Source: Prochlorococcus sp. AG-347-J22
Lineage (GTDB): Bacteria; Cyanobacteriota; Cyanobacteriia; PCC-6307; Cyanobiaceae
Direction of reading: 5' to 3'
Length of the DNA: 64,000 nt
Assembly (NCBI GenBank): GCA_003279005.1
Contig: QCBY01000005.1
Span: 1-64,000, forward strand
How positions within the stretch are numbered: the stretch's first letter is position 1; each line of letters begins with the position of its first letter. Under the pieces are notes generated by a model. That model had not been told where the DNA came from. It did not search any database and saw only the letters and a program-made list of their open reading frames with translations. Shown here piece by piece: positions 24,592 to 34,535 of the stretch. Both the position numbers and the translations under genes were made by a program.

Positions 24592-26915
24592 TGAATGAAG
24601 TTACCCCTATTGATTCAACTAAATTCTGGTCCCCTTCTCAAGGAGATACATTTAAGCAATTTTATAATTACTGTGAGCAAGTTGAAGGCTTACAACAGAA
24701 AGATATCGATATCATAAAAGCTAATGCAAAAAAAATTTTAGAAAGATGTATTAATCCAACTTCAAATGACAAAAGTGTTGCAAGAACAAATCTTCATATT
24801 GGAGATGTTCAAAGTGGTAAAACTTTGACAATGACAGCTGCTATAGCTCTAGCCCATGACAATGGATTCCTTGTGACAACTGTTTTATCTGGTACCAAAA
24901 CAATACTCAAAGACCAAAATGAGTCGAGAATCGAATCGATTCTCCAGAAAATTGATCAAGATAAAGATAAATTCTATTTTAATAAGGGTGATCAATCTCA
25001 ATTGGAAACGCAAGTTGAGAAGTTAAAAAGAAAACCTAAGTCAGGGGTTCCAAATAAGATGATTGTATCGATAATTCTCAAACAAAAAGATAACATAGAG
25101 GTATTGATAGAACAATTCGAAAAACTAAAAATTAATGAAAGAAGCTTTGGTTCATTAATTCTTGATGATGAAGCAGATCAAGCAAGTCTTAATACAATGC
25201 TTAGAAGAGAAGGACAAAAGAGTCCAACTTACAGTTATATAAATTCTCTCATTAATACCCATTCAATTAGTACTACATTTGTCCAAGTGACGGCTACTGC
25301 GAGCGCACTTTTTTGCATCCCTGCAGATGATCCCTTATCTCCTCTTTATGTGTCCTTATCTGAAAGATCTGAAAAATATATTGGTTTACATACTTACTTT
25401 GGGGATGAAGAAAAAATAAACTTTTTTGTTAAGGATATTTCTGAAGATGATATCCCAGAGGCAGGAGAAAATGATAGTAAACCGCCTGATGCACTGATAA
25501 ACGCACTGAATTATTTTATTGTTGCAGTATGTATTGCAAAATTTTATAAGTTAAAAACACCCTACACCTTTTTGTGTCATCCTGATAGCTCAAAATTGGA
25601 ACATAAAAGATATCGAGATTGGATCCAATATCATTTTGATGATTTAAACGATTTACTTTATAAGGATGAAGCTCAATTAATTGCGACAATTGGTTTCAAA
25701 GAAATTATTGAAGAAATTTTAGATAGTACAGGATTTCCAAAACTTATTGAATGGAGTGATATTCAGAATCAATTAATAAAAGTAATTGATAATGCACCAA
25801 TTATTTCAATAATAAATGATGATCACAAAGTCAGTGATCTTAAAACTTTCTGGTCTCAATCCAATGTTCATGTAATTGTTGGGGCTATGTCAATTGAAAG
25901 GGGATTTACCGTAGAAGGATTAATGGTTACATATTTATCTAGGAGTCCTGGAAGAAATGCTGATAATATTCAGCAAAGAGCTAGATTTTGTGGATATAAA
26001 GATCCAAAAGATCCAGAAAAAAGATTACTAAAATTAAGCAGGCTTTGGTTAGATAGTGAGAATTTAGACTTTTTTAGGTCTTCAATAGTTACAGAAAACT
26101 CCATAAGGCATGGATTAGAACCTCATATCAATTATGAAAAACCATATTTTAAAGGTGGATTCGCGATGATTGTCAAAAAGCCATTTAGACCTACCAGAAC
26201 CAATATTCATGATGTTTTAAATACAGATGGAATATTCGGATGGTTTTATCCAAGATCTAGTCAATATTTGTCTGCAGATGAAAGAGAAAAAAATAAATAT
26301 TTGTGTAATGAAATTATAAAAAAATTTAATTTTGAATCTCAAGCGCATAAACAATGGAGATGTACATCCACCAATTCTCTGACAATTGGAGACTTAAAGG
26401 AACTTTTGAAAGAGTATGTTTTTCATGATGATGACAAAAATCATGCAAACATGTTGACGTCAGCTTTAAGAAATAATCTTACCCAATTTGAAGATGAACA
26501 AGAAATTCTTACTTGCTTAAGAGTACCTTTATTAAAGAACACCAAAACTCTAAAACTCAATGGTTATATTGATGAACCATATAATGCTGGTATAAGATTT
26601 CCTAAAAATCCAAAAACAGGTGAAAGACTAAGAAGCTATTCTATGCCAAGAATCAATAACATGGATAGGGGCTATTATCCACCAATAAAAAAAGGACCCA
26701 TGGAATGGATAGATGATAAAAAGATGGTAAATGAAAAAGGTATTACTTTACATTTAAATTTAGTAAGGTTTTCTTTAAAAAATTTAAGAGACTATGATCA
26801 TAGTATTGAAGCCGATAGAAAACTTAATAGTTACTTTGAAAAATCTCATAGTCCAACATTCATAATTCATGTCAAATTTCCTGATTTAAAAAATTGGAGG
26901 TTCTTTAGCCAATAA
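24591..26915 (+). CDS. Z1 domain P-loop ATPase (superfamily-2-like)
   Basis: 774-aa predicted DNA translocase or helicase-like ATPase. Walker A is GDVQSGKTLTM (71-78), Walker B is LILDDEADQAS (DDEAD at 192-196), a motif-III-like VTATASALF lies near 233-241, and the C-terminal motif VI is NIQQRARFCGY (461-469) with conserved arginines. VIVGAMSIERGFTVEGL precedes it. The 300 residues after motif VI have no known fold. Z1 proteins occur in predicted restriction systems with MORC ATPases. TAATG overlaps join it to the genes on both sides, implying a stoichiometric complex. Confidence 0.88.
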   Translation: MNEVTPIDSTKFWSPSQGDTFKQFYNYCEQVEGLQQKDIDIIKANAKKILERCINPTSNDKSVARTNLHIGDVQSGKTLTMTAAIALAHDNGFLVTTVLSGTKTILKDQNESRIESILQKIDQDKDKFYFNKGDQSQLETQVEKLKRKPKSGVPNKMIVSIILKQKDNIEVLIEQFEKLKINERSFGSLILDDEADQASLNTMLRREGQKSPTYSYINSLINTHSISTTFVQVTATASALFCIPADDPLSPLYVSLSERSEKYIGLHTYFGDEEKINFFVKDISEDDIPEAGENDSKPPDALINALNYFIVAVCIAKFYKLKTPYTFLCHPDSSKLEHKRYRDWIQYHFDDLNDLLYKDEAQLIATIGFKEIIEEILDSTGFPKLIEWSDIQNQLIKVIDNAPIISIINDDHKVSDLKTFWSQSNVHVIVGAMSIERGFTVEGLMVTYLSRSPGRNADNIQQRARFCGYKDPKDPEKRLLKLSRLWLDSENLDFFRSSIVTENSIRHGLEPHINYEKPYFKGGFAMIVKKPFRPTRTNIHDVLNTDGIFGWFYPRSSQYLSADEREKNKYLCNEIIKKFNFESQAHKQWRCTSTNSLTIGDLKELLKEYVFHDDDKNHANMLTSALRNNLTQFEDEQEILTCLRVPLLKNTKTLKLNGYIDEPYNAGIRFPKNPKTGERLRSYSMPRINNMDRGYYPPIKKGPMEWIDDKKMVNEKGITLHLNLVRFSLKNLRDYDHSIEADRKLNSYFEKSHSPTFIIHVKFPDLKNWRFFSQ

Positions 26916-27862
26916 TGATTAATATTGAAGATTACAAGATTTTTTTCGAGAGGACTCTTTCACACAACTTTGATAATGATAATTCTATTTTGTTGTTTGA
27001 GGATTTTAAATTAAATAATAGTTGCGTCTTTGGCTTTAATCGTTTTAAAAATTTAGTTATTATTCTGCCTCAAGAAATATATCAATCAAATGTAGGTATT
27101 GATAATGTTTGTATATTAAAAAGTCCAATGGAATATAACTCTGTACTTGATAAATCCTTTAAAATTTTTGGCTGCCCACTAACTTATTATTCTGATGACC
27201 TTGATGAACAGTTTCAACTTTTAAACCATATAGATGATTTACTTTTATTAGAGGATTATGGAAATCAAATAAATAATTTTTTAAATATTCTTGAGAATAT
27301 AAGATTTAGAGCAAGTTCAAAATTTAATAGTTCTGGTTTTTTTGCTGAAGTTTGTACCGTCTTATTTCTGAAAAAGAAATTTCCTAAAATTGCTGATCAT
27401 TGGATAGGTACTAGAAAAACTACTTTCGATATAAAATCTTCACCAGAAAATCCTTTCATAGAGATTAAATCGACTTTAAATATTGATGCAAGGGAACATA
27501 AATTAAGTATTAATCAAATTCAATTTTTTAAAGACAATAAAGATGCCGAATTAGCTTCTTTACTTGTTAGTAAAGATGATGTTAATGGCAAATCATGTAA
27601 TGAAATCTGTAAATTGTTGTTATCAGAGCTTTCAGAACATGAAATTGGATATCAAAATTTATTCAGCATAATTTTGTATTATGCAAGAAATGCTGATTTT
27701 AATAATGATTTGTATGACTTTGAAAAGACAACTAAATCGATAAAATTTTTCAAACCAGATTTTTCAGATTTGAAACTTGATCCACAACCTTTATGGCTTA
27801 CTGGAGGCGTTTTAAATATAGATTTTGATCTAATTAAAAATTTAGATTCAATAATTATTTAG
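26915..27862 (+). CDS. PD-(D/E)XK nuclease, DUF4420 family
   Basis: Predicted restriction nuclease of the methyltransferase-MORC-Z1 system. The core motif is TTFDIKSSPENPFIEIKST (Asp172, Glu183 and Lys185 of the D-x(10)-ExK site), and the preceding helix FFAEVCTVLFLKKKF supplies the upstream acidic residue. Length 315 aa agrees with the family. Last gene of the operon; its start overlaps the Z1 stop, and it ends 68 bases before the 3' end of tRNA-Thr. Cleavage of unmodified or foreign DNA is inferred from the family. Confidence 0.85.
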   Translation: MINIEDYKIFFERTLSHNFDNDNSILLFEDFKLNNSCVFGFNRFKNLVIILPQEIYQSNVGIDNVCILKSPMEYNSVLDKSFKIFGCPLTYYSDDLDEQFQLLNHIDDLLLLEDYGNQINNFLNILENIRFRASSKFNSSGFFAEVCTVLFLKKKFPKIADHWIGTRKTTFDIKSSPENPFIEIKSTLNIDAREHKLSINQIQFFKDNKDAELASLLVSKDDVNGKSCNEICKLLLSELSEHEIGYQNLFSIILYYARNADFNNDLYDFEKTTKSIKFFKPDFSDLKLDPQPLWLTGGVLNIDFDLIKNLDSIII

Positions 27863-27930
27863 ATAAATGCAGTTGTTGTTCAATATTACCTTTGCTCATA
27901 TAAATTAACTAATAGCATTGTTTTTGGCCA

Positions 27931-28002
<72 letters not shown>

Positions 28003-28013
28003 TCAAATAAAAG

Positions 28014-28095
28014 TGGGCCGGGTTGGATTTGAACCAACGTAGGCAGAGCCAGCGGATTTACAGTCCGCCCCCTTTAACCACTCGGGCACCGACCC
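28014..28095 (-). tRNA. tRNA-Tyr(GTA)
   Basis: 82-nt class II tRNA on the reverse strand with a long variable arm: acceptor GGGTCGG/CCGGCCC, D-arm GCCCGAGTGGTTAAAGGG, anticodon loop CTGTAAA (anticodon GTA), T-arm with loop TTCAAAT. Eleven bases separate it from tRNA-Thr, so they are co-transcribed. Confidence 0.97.
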
Positions 28096-28196
28096 CCACT
28101 ATTTGAACTTATCAGTTAATGGTCACTTTGTGTGAAAATGTTTTGGTTTTTTTGTTTCTTTCTAGATAGCATTTAAATGAAAAGACTTAATTGCTG

Positions 28197-28637
28197 ATGA
28201 ATATTTTATTGATAAATGGGCCTAACCTTAATCTGTTGGGTACGAGAGAGCCTGAAATATATGGAAATAAAACCTTGAATGATATTGAAAAAGACTTAAC
28301 TAAAGTTGCTCAAGAAAAAAATGTTAACCTTGAATGCTTTCAAAGTAACCATGAAGGTGAAATAGTTGATAAGATCCAAGAATCGGTTAAAGGTATCAAA
28401 GGAATACTTATAAATGCTGGAGGTTTTACACATACTTCTATTTCCATTCGAGATGCTTTAATTGGATCAAAAATTCCATTTGTAGAGTTACATATTTCAA
28501 ATATTTTTAGTAGGGAAGAATTTCGTAAAGAATCTTTTCTTACAGATAAAGCTATAGGGATAATTAGTGGATTCGGTATATCCAGTTATACCCTTGCTCT
28601 AGAAGGAATAATTGGATATTTAAGTAAAATAGATTAA
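28197..28637 (+). CDS. aroQ: 3-Dehydroquinate dehydratase, type II
   Basis: Third step of the shikimate pathway. The family opening [20 protein letters not shown] with catalytic Tyr22, [17 protein letters not shown] and the catalytic-His region [15 protein letters not shown] are present; length is 146 aa. The ORF track starts at a TTG two codons upstream; the ATG at 28197 puts the first strand where the family begins. It lies directly against miaE with no spacer. Confidence 0.95.
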   Translation: MNILLINGPNLNLLGTREPEIYGNKTLNDIEKDLTKVAQEKNVNLECFQSNHEGEIVDKIQESVKGIKGILINAGGFTHTSISIRDALIGSKIPFVELHISNIFSREEFRKESFLTDKAIGIISGFGISSYTLALEGIIGYLSKID

Positions 28638-29246
28638 ATGTTAGTTGATTTTAAAAGGCCTTCTTCTCACATTAAATATTTATTTTCATTAACTTCAGAC
28701 GATTGGATCAAACTCGCATTATCTAATCCAATAGATCTTTTGATTGATCATGCTCATTGCGAGAGAAAGGCTGCAGGAGTGGCTATTCAATTTATGTTCA
28801 GATATCCATCAGAACCGAATTTGGCAGAAGTTTTGAGCCCAATAGCAAGAGAAGAGTTGGAACATTTTGAGAGAATAATTTACTTTTTAAAGGATATAGG
28901 ACATTCTCTTAAGACTTTAAAACCGCCTCCATATGGTGCTGAATTGGCTAAGAATATTAGAAAGGAAGAACCTAATAGAATGCTCGATAGTTTCTTAATC
29001 GCAGGGTTGATTGAAGCAAGAAGTCATGAAAGACTAAGCTTGCTTGCGCTGAATTCTGAAGAAGAATCTTTTAAAAACCTTTATAAGTCTTTGCTTGAGA
29101 GTGAGGCAAGACACTTTGGGATTTATTGGAAACTTGCACAAACTAAATTCTCTAAAAATCAAACACTCAAAAGGTTAGAAGAATTGTCTAAAGTTGAGTC
29201 AGAAATTCTGGCTGAGACTTTTTTTATGCCAAGGATCCATAGCTAA
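28638..29246 (+). CDS. miaE: tRNA-(ms2io6A)-hydroxylase
   Basis: Non-haem di-iron enzyme that hydroxylates the isopentenyl group on A37 of tRNA. Ferritin-like four-helix protein with iron ligands in LLIDHAHCERKAAG, AREELEHFERI, LIEARSHERL and ESEARHFGIYW. Length 202 aa is typical. The ATG immediately follows the aroQ stop. Confidence 0.93.
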   Translation: MLVDFKRPSSHIKYLFSLTSDDWIKLALSNPIDLLIDHAHCERKAAGVAIQFMFRYPSEPNLAEVLSPIAREELEHFERIIYFLKDIGHSLKTLKPPPYGAELAKNIRKEEPNRMLDSFLIAGLIEARSHERLSLLALNSEEESFKNLYKSLLESEARHFGIYWKLAQTKFSKNQTLKRLEELSKVESEILAETFFMPRIHS

Positions 29247-29266
29247 AATAATTATATTAAATAAGA

Positions 29267-30025
29267 ATGATAATAAAAAAATTTTTAAGAGCATTTACAG
29301 GTTATAAAAGTAAGTCAACATCATTAACGATAGTTGGGGTTGGCCCTGGAGATCCATCGCTTTTAACAATTGCTGCTGTAGATGCAATTAAAAAAGCAAA
29401 CATTATAGTTTTCCCAATATCGGATGATAACAAAAAGAGTTTTGCTGCAGAAATAGTCAAGAAATATATCAAATTTAAAAAAAATATACCTATTATCTTT
29501 CCGATGGCTAGGAAGGATTTTGATCCTGATGAAATATGGTCTAAAGCTGTAGAGAAAATTGTGAAATTTATACAAAATGGAGAATCAGTTGTTTTACTTT
29601 GCCTAGGAGATACTTCACTATTTGCAAGCTCTTCTAATATTTTGAGGTTAATAAAGAAAAATCATTCTGAAATTATTACCAAAACCATACCTGGTATTTC
29701 CTCTATTTCAGCAGCAGCAGCTTTGAATGATTTTGATTTAGTTAAAAAAGGTGAGACCTTGATAATCAAAGAATGCCCTTCTTCAAATTCAGAATTAAAA
29801 TGCCTAATTCAGGAAAGTAGAGGAAATAAAACGGTCTTGGCCATTATGAAAGTTGGGAAAAGATGGAAGTTAGCCAGAGAAACTTTAAAAAAAGAGAGTA
29901 TTATCGATACATCATTAATCGCCCTAAATGTAGGTATGCCCGATCAAATAATTCAATACGCATCCCAATATAAGGATGATACCATGCCTTATTTTTCTTT
30001 AATTTTGATAAGATTCGTTTTATGA
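29267..30025 (+). CDS. cobI: Precorrin-2 C20-methyltransferase
   Basis: SAM-dependent methylation in corrin-ring (cobalamin-type) synthesis. SAM-binding VGVGPGDPSLLTIAAVDAI, CLGDTSLFASSS and TIPGISSISAAAA are characteristic of the tetrapyrrole methyltransferase family, and the long N-terminal region fits the C20 enzyme. It overlaps the following DUF1823 gene by four bases (ATGA). Confidence 0.93.
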   Translation: MIIKKFLRAFTGYKSKSTSLTIVGVGPGDPSLLTIAAVDAIKKANIIVFPISDDNKKSFAAEIVKKYIKFKKNIPIIFPMARKDFDPDEIWSKAVEKIVKFIQNGESVVLLCLGDTSLFASSSNILRLIKKNHSEIITKTIPGISSISAAAALNDFDLVKKGETLIIKECPSSNSELKCLIQESRGNKTVLAIMKVGKRWKLARETLKKESIIDTSLIALNVGMPDQIIQYASQYKDDTMPYFSLILIRFVL

Positions 30026-30507
30026 ATAAAAAGGAAAATTTCGAAAAAAATCAATTTACATGGTCAATAAGTAAGGAACTATTATTTCTCGTTCTTCAAG
30101 ATAAGGTTAGTGATGTTTTTGTTTGCGAGTTGGTTTGGGAAAGACTTTTTTATAATAGAGAAGGAATTACGAACAATTGGGTTTCTAGTGCATTAACTCC
30201 TACTTATTGGTCAGAAAAATTTGTAAAGGCTCCTCAAATCATTTCAGAGCGAAAAGCCTCAATACATTTGACTCGATCAATCCCAAAGGAATATAAACAG
30301 GGATTGAAAAATTTACTTAACTTTGAAGGTTACAAGATTAACGAACTCTATCCACGAAGAACTAGAAGAGCGACAGCAGTGAATTGGTTGATTTATTGGG
30401 CTCTTGAAAATGATTGTTTTTCAAATGGTAATGATGTTATTCCAAGTCTTAGTTCACCACCTGGTAATCCTTTAAAAGGACATTTTGGTGATCCTGAAAT
30501 CAAATAA
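30022..30507 (+). CDS. DUF1823 family protein
   Basis: 161-aa cyanobacteria/plastid-type protein: FTWSISKELLFLVLQDKVSDVFVCELVWERL, TPTYWSEKF, SIHLTRSIPKEYKQGLKNLL and YPRRTRRATAVNWLIYWAL match DUF1823 as I know it. Function unknown. Translationally coupled to cobI. Confidence 0.85.
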   Translation: MNKKENFEKNQFTWSISKELLFLVLQDKVSDVFVCELVWERLFYNREGITNNWVSSALTPTYWSEKFVKAPQIISERKASIHLTRSIPKEYKQGLKNLLNFEGYKINELYPRRTRRATAVNWLIYWALENDCFSNGNDVIPSLSSPPGNPLKGHFGDPEIK

Positions 30508-30580
30508 ATTTTTTTGAGTAAGGTAAATTAATCTAATAAAGGTATAGTTGTAATGGATACTAATTTTTTGGAGAGAAGAA

Positions 30581-31957
30581 TTGATACTCCCTACAATAGC
30601 AATTATAGGAAGACCTAACGTTGGGAAGTCTACCCTGGTTAATAGGTTATGCCAAAGTAATGATGCAATTGTATTTGATAAACCAGGAGTTACCAGAGAT
30701 AGAACTTATCAAAATGCTTCTTGGGGTGGCAAGGAATTCCAAGTTGTTGATACTGGAGGACTAGTTTTTGAAGATGATAGTGAATTCCTTCCTGAGATTC
30801 GAACTCAAGTTTTTTTAGCATTAGAAGAGGCTTCTCTTGCTTTATTTATAGTTGATGGAAATCAAGGCGTAACTGTTGGAGATATATCAATTGCAAAATG
30901 GTTAAGGAATTCAACTTGTAAAACAATTGTTGCAGTAAATAAATGTGAATCTACATCCTTAGGGATTTCTTTAGCCTCTGAATTCTGGAAACTGGGATTA
31001 GGGGAACCTTATCCTGTCTCGGCTATTCATGGTTCTGGAACCGGAGATCTTTTAGATCGTGTTGTTGATGAACTTCCTGTAGATTTAGATCTTGAAGATC
31101 AACAAGATAAAATAATGATGTCTATTGTAGGAAGACCAAATGTTGGTAAATCTAGTTTGCTGAATGCTATATGTGGAGAAAAAAGAGCAATTGTTAGTGA
31201 TATAAGTGGAACTACAACTGATTCAATAGATACGCTTATTGAAAAAGATTCACATTTATGGAAAATAGTAGATACGGCTGGAATTAGAAGAAGAAAAAAT
31301 GTAAAATATGGAACTGAATTTTTTGGAATTAATAGAGCTTTTAAATCTATTGATAGAAGTGATGTTTGTGTTTTAGTAATAGATGCTATAGATGGGGTGA
31401 CTGATCAAGATCAAAAATTAGCAGGGCGAATTGAAGAACAAGGTAGAGCGTGCGTAATTGTTGTCAATAAATGGGATCTTGTAGAGAAAGATAGTTCTAC
31501 TATCTATCAATCAGAAAAAGAGCTTAGATCAAAATTATATTTTTTGCATTGGTCAAAAATGATTTTCATATCAGCTTTAACTGGTCAAAGGGTTGAAAAT
31601 ATTTTTGAGCATGCTCTTAATGCTGTAACCCAACATCGAATGAGAGTTACAACATCAGTTGTTAATGAAGTTCTTAAAGAGGCTCTTGGATGGAAGAGTC
31701 CACCCACTAAGAGAAGTGGGAAACAAGGGAGAATTTACTATGGTACACAAGTGAAAAATCAGCCTCCAACCTTTACTCTGTTTGTAAATGACCCCAAATT
31801 ATTTGGAATGACATATAGAAGATATATTGAAAAACAAATTAGATTAAATCTTGGGTTTGAAGGTTCACCAATAATTCTACTTTGGAGAGGAAAGCAGCAA
31901 AGAGAACTAGAAAAGGAGAAATCAAAAAAAAATATTAATATTATTCAAAAAGATTAA
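30581..31957 (+). CDS. der: Ribosome-assembly GTPase Der (EngA)
   Basis: Double-GTPase for 50S maturation. First G domain: [27 protein letters not shown]. Second: [29 protein letters not shown]-like C-terminus follows ([34 protein letters not shown]). The start is TTG ([15 protein letters not shown]) with GAGAGAAG upstream; no in-frame ATG is near. One-base TAATG overlap with the next gene. Confidence 0.97.
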   Translation: MILPTIAIIGRPNVGKSTLVNRLCQSNDAIVFDKPGVTRDRTYQNASWGGKEFQVVDTGGLVFEDDSEFLPEIRTQVFLALEEASLALFIVDGNQGVTVGDISIAKWLRNSTCKTIVAVNKCESTSLGISLASEFWKLGLGEPYPVSAIHGSGTGDLLDRVVDELPVDLDLEDQQDKIMMSIVGRPNVGKSSLLNAICGEKRAIVSDISGTTTDSIDTLIEKDSHLWKIVDTAGIRRRKNVKYGTEFFGINRAFKSIDRSDVCVLVIDAIDGVTDQDQKLAGRIEEQGRACVIVVNKWDLVEKDSSTIYQSEKELRSKLYFLHWSKMIFISALTGQRVENIFEHALNAVTQHRMRVTTSVVNEVLKEALGWKSPPTKRSGKQGRIYYGTQVKNQPPTFTLFVNDPKLFGMTYRRYIEKQIRLNLGFEGSPIILLWRGKQQRELEKEKSKKNINIIQKD

Positions 31958-32871
31958 TGAATATCCTTACTAAATTTTCTATTGGCCAATATGTTGATGG
32001 TAATAGAAGTTGGTTAAGAATCGTAGACAGTAGATTAAAGATAATTGTAGTATTAATTTTTTTAATCACTCCAATATGGGCAGGTCCATTATGGAGAGTA
32101 AGTTTAGTTATTTGTTTAATAATCCTTACTTTTATAAGTTTGTTACCCTCAAGAGTGTGGTGGCGATCGCTAGTCTTTCTTTTAGGATTGTCATTGTTAA
32201 TTGGATTTCTATCATTAATGGCCTCTTCTGATATTCAATCTTTTGATAGCTCTTTTAGAGATCCAAATGAATTGAATTTGATTTTAGAAAGTCAGGCACA
32301 ATGGAATATTTTAGAACTTCCAGCTAAGAAAATTGGCTTTCTAACTCTTGGTCCCTATAACTTATCAAGAAAAGCTTTTGAATTAGGTCTAAAAACTTCA
32401 ACTTTAATTTTTACTGTGGTTCACAGTGTGAATTTAATGCTCTTAACAACATCACAGGAGGATCTAGTCTGGGCATTAAGTTGGTTTATGAATCCTTTGA
32501 GAAAAGTTGGATTACCTATTGATAAATGGCTTTTTCAATTACTTTTAGCTTTGCGATTTATTCCTTTGGTTCAAGAAGAATTCCAGAATATACTTAAATC
32601 TGTCTCAGTAAGATCAATAAATCTTAGAACTTTAGGATTTAAGAAATCTATTAATGTTTTATTAACTATGGTTGAAAGATTATTTTTAAATATTTTCTTA
32701 AGAATCGATCAAGGTGCTGATTCTTTACTTTCTAAAAAAAATATTCTCATACAAACAGATAGATTAAAAACTCTTGATAAAAGAAATTATCAAACTTTTA
32801 TTTTTAATTCATTATCGATATGTTTTATTTTCATAGCAATTTTTCTTAGAAAACAGTATGGTGCATTGTAA
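31957..32871 (+). CDS. Energy-coupling factor transporter transmembrane protein (EcfT/CbiQ family)
   Basis: Integral membrane subunit of vitamin or metal ECF transporters. At least four membrane segments: IIVVLIFLITPIWAG, VSLVICLIILTFISLL, LVFLLGLSLLIGFLSLM and a C-terminal FNSLSICFIFIAIFL. The family's cytoplasmic coupling region (AlaArgGly-type motifs) is diverged: LRFIPLVQEEFQNILKSVSVRSI. Neither an EcfA ATPase nor a substrate-binding S protein is nearby, so it probably works with partners elsewhere. Coupled to der. Confidence 0.85.
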   Translation: MNILTKFSIGQYVDGNRSWLRIVDSRLKIIVVLIFLITPIWAGPLWRVSLVICLIILTFISLLPSRVWWRSLVFLLGLSLLIGFLSLMASSDIQSFDSSFRDPNELNLILESQAQWNILELPAKKIGFLTLGPYNLSRKAFELGLKTSTLIFTVVHSVNLMLLTTSQEDLVWALSWFMNPLRKVGLPIDKWLFQLLLALRFIPLVQEEFQNILKSVSVRSINLRTLGFKKSINVLLTMVERLFLNIFLRIDQGADSLLSKKNILIQTDRLKTLDKRNYQTFIFNSLSICFIFIAIFLRKQYGAL

Positions 32872-32889
32872 ATAACATAATATTTAAGT

Positions 32890-33156
32890 TTGAGTTCAGA
32901 GCGTTATTTAAATCATCCAACTTTTGGAATGCTTTATCAAGTCTCTCCAGGAATTGAGGGAAAAGATATTTATGCGACTTTATACGCACAAAAAATGTTT
33001 TTTTTAGTCGAAATTAAACAAAGAGAAGTCTTTTTTGAAGTTATTCCCTATCTAGATGCTCGAAATCAGTCTGAGTTAAACTTGCAAAAAGCTAGAAGAC
33101 AAGGTTCGGAAGATTTTCCAAAATGGGATAATTTATTTAGACAAACTTTTTTATAA
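32890..33156 (+). CDS. pipX: PipX, PII-interacting co-activator of NtcA
   Basis: 88-aa protein with a Tudor-like beta domain and C-terminal helices that binds PII when energy and nitrogen are sufficient and NtcA under nitrogen limitation. SERYLNHPTFGMLYQV, DIYATLYAQKMFFLV and YLDARNQSELNLQKARR match the family. TTG start; upstream of yggS by three bases, the usual pipX-pipY arrangement. Confidence 0.95.
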   Translation: MSSERYLNHPTFGMLYQVSPGIEGKDIYATLYAQKMFFLVEIKQREVFFEVIPYLDARNQSELNLQKARRQGSEDFPKWDNLFRQTFL

Positions 33157-33159
33157 AAT

Positions 33160-33798
33160 TTGGAAATTTCAAATTATCTGCAAATAAAAAAGAAATTACC
33201 ACTTAATGTAAGATTACTTGCCGTTAGTAAGGGCTTTAGCAGTCAAGAAATCAAATATATTCACAATAAAGGGCAAAATGATTTTGGTGAAAGTAGATTT
33301 CAAGAAGCTTTTGAGAAGCAGAACTTACTAAAAGATTTTAAAAATATAAAATGGCACTTTATTGGAAGACTTCAGAGCAACAAAATACGAAAAATAGTTC
33401 AAAATTTTGAATATATACATTCTGTAGACTCATATGAAAAGTTAATAAAAATTTCTAAGATATCATGTGAAAGTAATAAAAATCCATTAATAATGTTGCA
33501 AGTCAAATTAAGTGATGATCCTAGTAAGGGAGGATTTAATCCCAAAGTACTTGAAGAAAAATGGGATCAGATTAAGCAATTTAAAAGTATAACTATTAAG
33601 GGCCTAATGACCATCAATCCAAAAGGTTTGAGTTCAAAAGAAAATTTTAAATTATTTAAAGAATGCCGCAAACTTGCAGATTCACTCGAACTTGATGATT
33701 GTTCAATGGGAATGTCCGAGGACTGGGAAGAAGCGGTTGACGCAGGTTCTACTTGGTTAAGATTAGGATCGATAATCTTTGGGAATAGATCTATTTAG
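33160..33798 (+). CDS. yggS: YggS family PLP-binding protein (PipY)
   Basis: PLP-homeostasis protein with a TIM barrel but no known catalytic activity. PLP lysine in RLLAVSKGFSSQE (Lys24); DFGESRFQEAFEKQ, KWHFIGRLQSNKIRK, GLMTINP and the phosphate-binding end GMSEDWEEAVDAGSTWLRLGS. 212 aa. TTG start, three bases after pipX; in cyanobacteria the pair is functionally linked. Confidence 0.95.
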   Translation: MEISNYLQIKKKLPLNVRLLAVSKGFSSQEIKYIHNKGQNDFGESRFQEAFEKQNLLKDFKNIKWHFIGRLQSNKIRKIVQNFEYIHSVDSYEKLIKISKISCESNKNPLIMLQVKLSDDPSKGGFNPKVLEEKWDQIKQFKSITIKGLMTINPKGLSSKENFKLFKECRKLADSLELDDCSMGMSEDWEEAVDAGSTWLRLGSIIFGNRSI

Positions 33799-33955
33799 TT
33801 AGTAATTGATTATATTTTATAAAAATCTTGTTTTTAAACTTGCGGTAAACTATAACTAACGTTATTTAAGTATAGGTAGTTTATTCATCTATAAAAGATG
33901 AATCTATTATTTAAGGTTTTATGCCTTAGTTGTAAATCTCAAGAGGACTTAAAAG

Positions 33956-34528
33956 GTGTCACTTATTTCTCGATTAAAGGCGGTTGTTGCAGGTGATGAT
34001 TATTTGGATGATGATTTTGATGAGTTGGATTATGCATCAGAAGATGAATTGAACAGTACAAATGATTTCAAGCAAAATCAAAGAAAATCAAATGCACTTT
34101 CAAATTCAAATCCATTTGAATTTATGAATAATAGATCATCAAATGTGGTAGGTATGCCTGGTATATCAAATTCATCTTCTGAAGTCAGCCTTATGGAACC
34201 AAGAAGTTTTGATGAAATGCCTCAAGCCATTCAGGCATTAAGAGAAAGGAAGACTGTCATACTAAATCTGACTATGATGGATCCTGATCAAGCACAGAGA
34301 GCTGTAGATTTTGTTGCAGGAGGTACATTTGCAATAGATGGTCACCAAGAAAGAGTTGGGGAAAGTATTTTCCTTTTTGCGCCTAGTTGTGTAAATGTAA
34401 CAAGTTCTTTCCCTGAAGAGGCATCTCCTTCAAATGTTTCAAGCAAAAAGACATCTCTACATAATCATGAAACTAATACAACTCCAGAACCGGCTTGGGG
34501 AGAATCTAAATTATCGGCATTTTCTTAA
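33956..34528 (+). CDS. sepF: Cell division protein SepF
   Basis: FtsZ-tethering division protein. An N-terminal amphipathic membrane-anchor helix ([12 protein letters not shown]) is followed by an acidic linker ([14 protein letters not shown]), then the SepF core [42 protein letters not shown] and [13 protein letters not shown] start with GAGG nearby. In the same direction and close to proC. Confidence 0.93.
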   Translation: MSLISRLKAVVAGDDYLDDDFDELDYASEDELNSTNDFKQNQRKSNALSNSNPFEFMNNRSSNVVGMPGISNSSSEVSLMEPRSFDEMPQAIQALRERKTVILNLTMMDPDQAQRAVDFVAGGTFAIDGHQERVGESIFLFAPSCVNVTSSFPEEASPSNVSSKKTSLHNHETNTTPEPAWGESKLSAFS

Positions 34529-34535
34529 TTAATCT

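Noticed and set aside
18983-27862. CRISPR-Cas locus near the Cas4-like nuclease
   Set aside because: No repeat array and no other cas genes are present; the nuclease is only Cas4-like in fold.
30940-30975. Non-canonical first G4 motif NKCE in Der
   Set aside because: As I recall, cyanobacterial Der proteins commonly have NKCES here, so it is not a defect.
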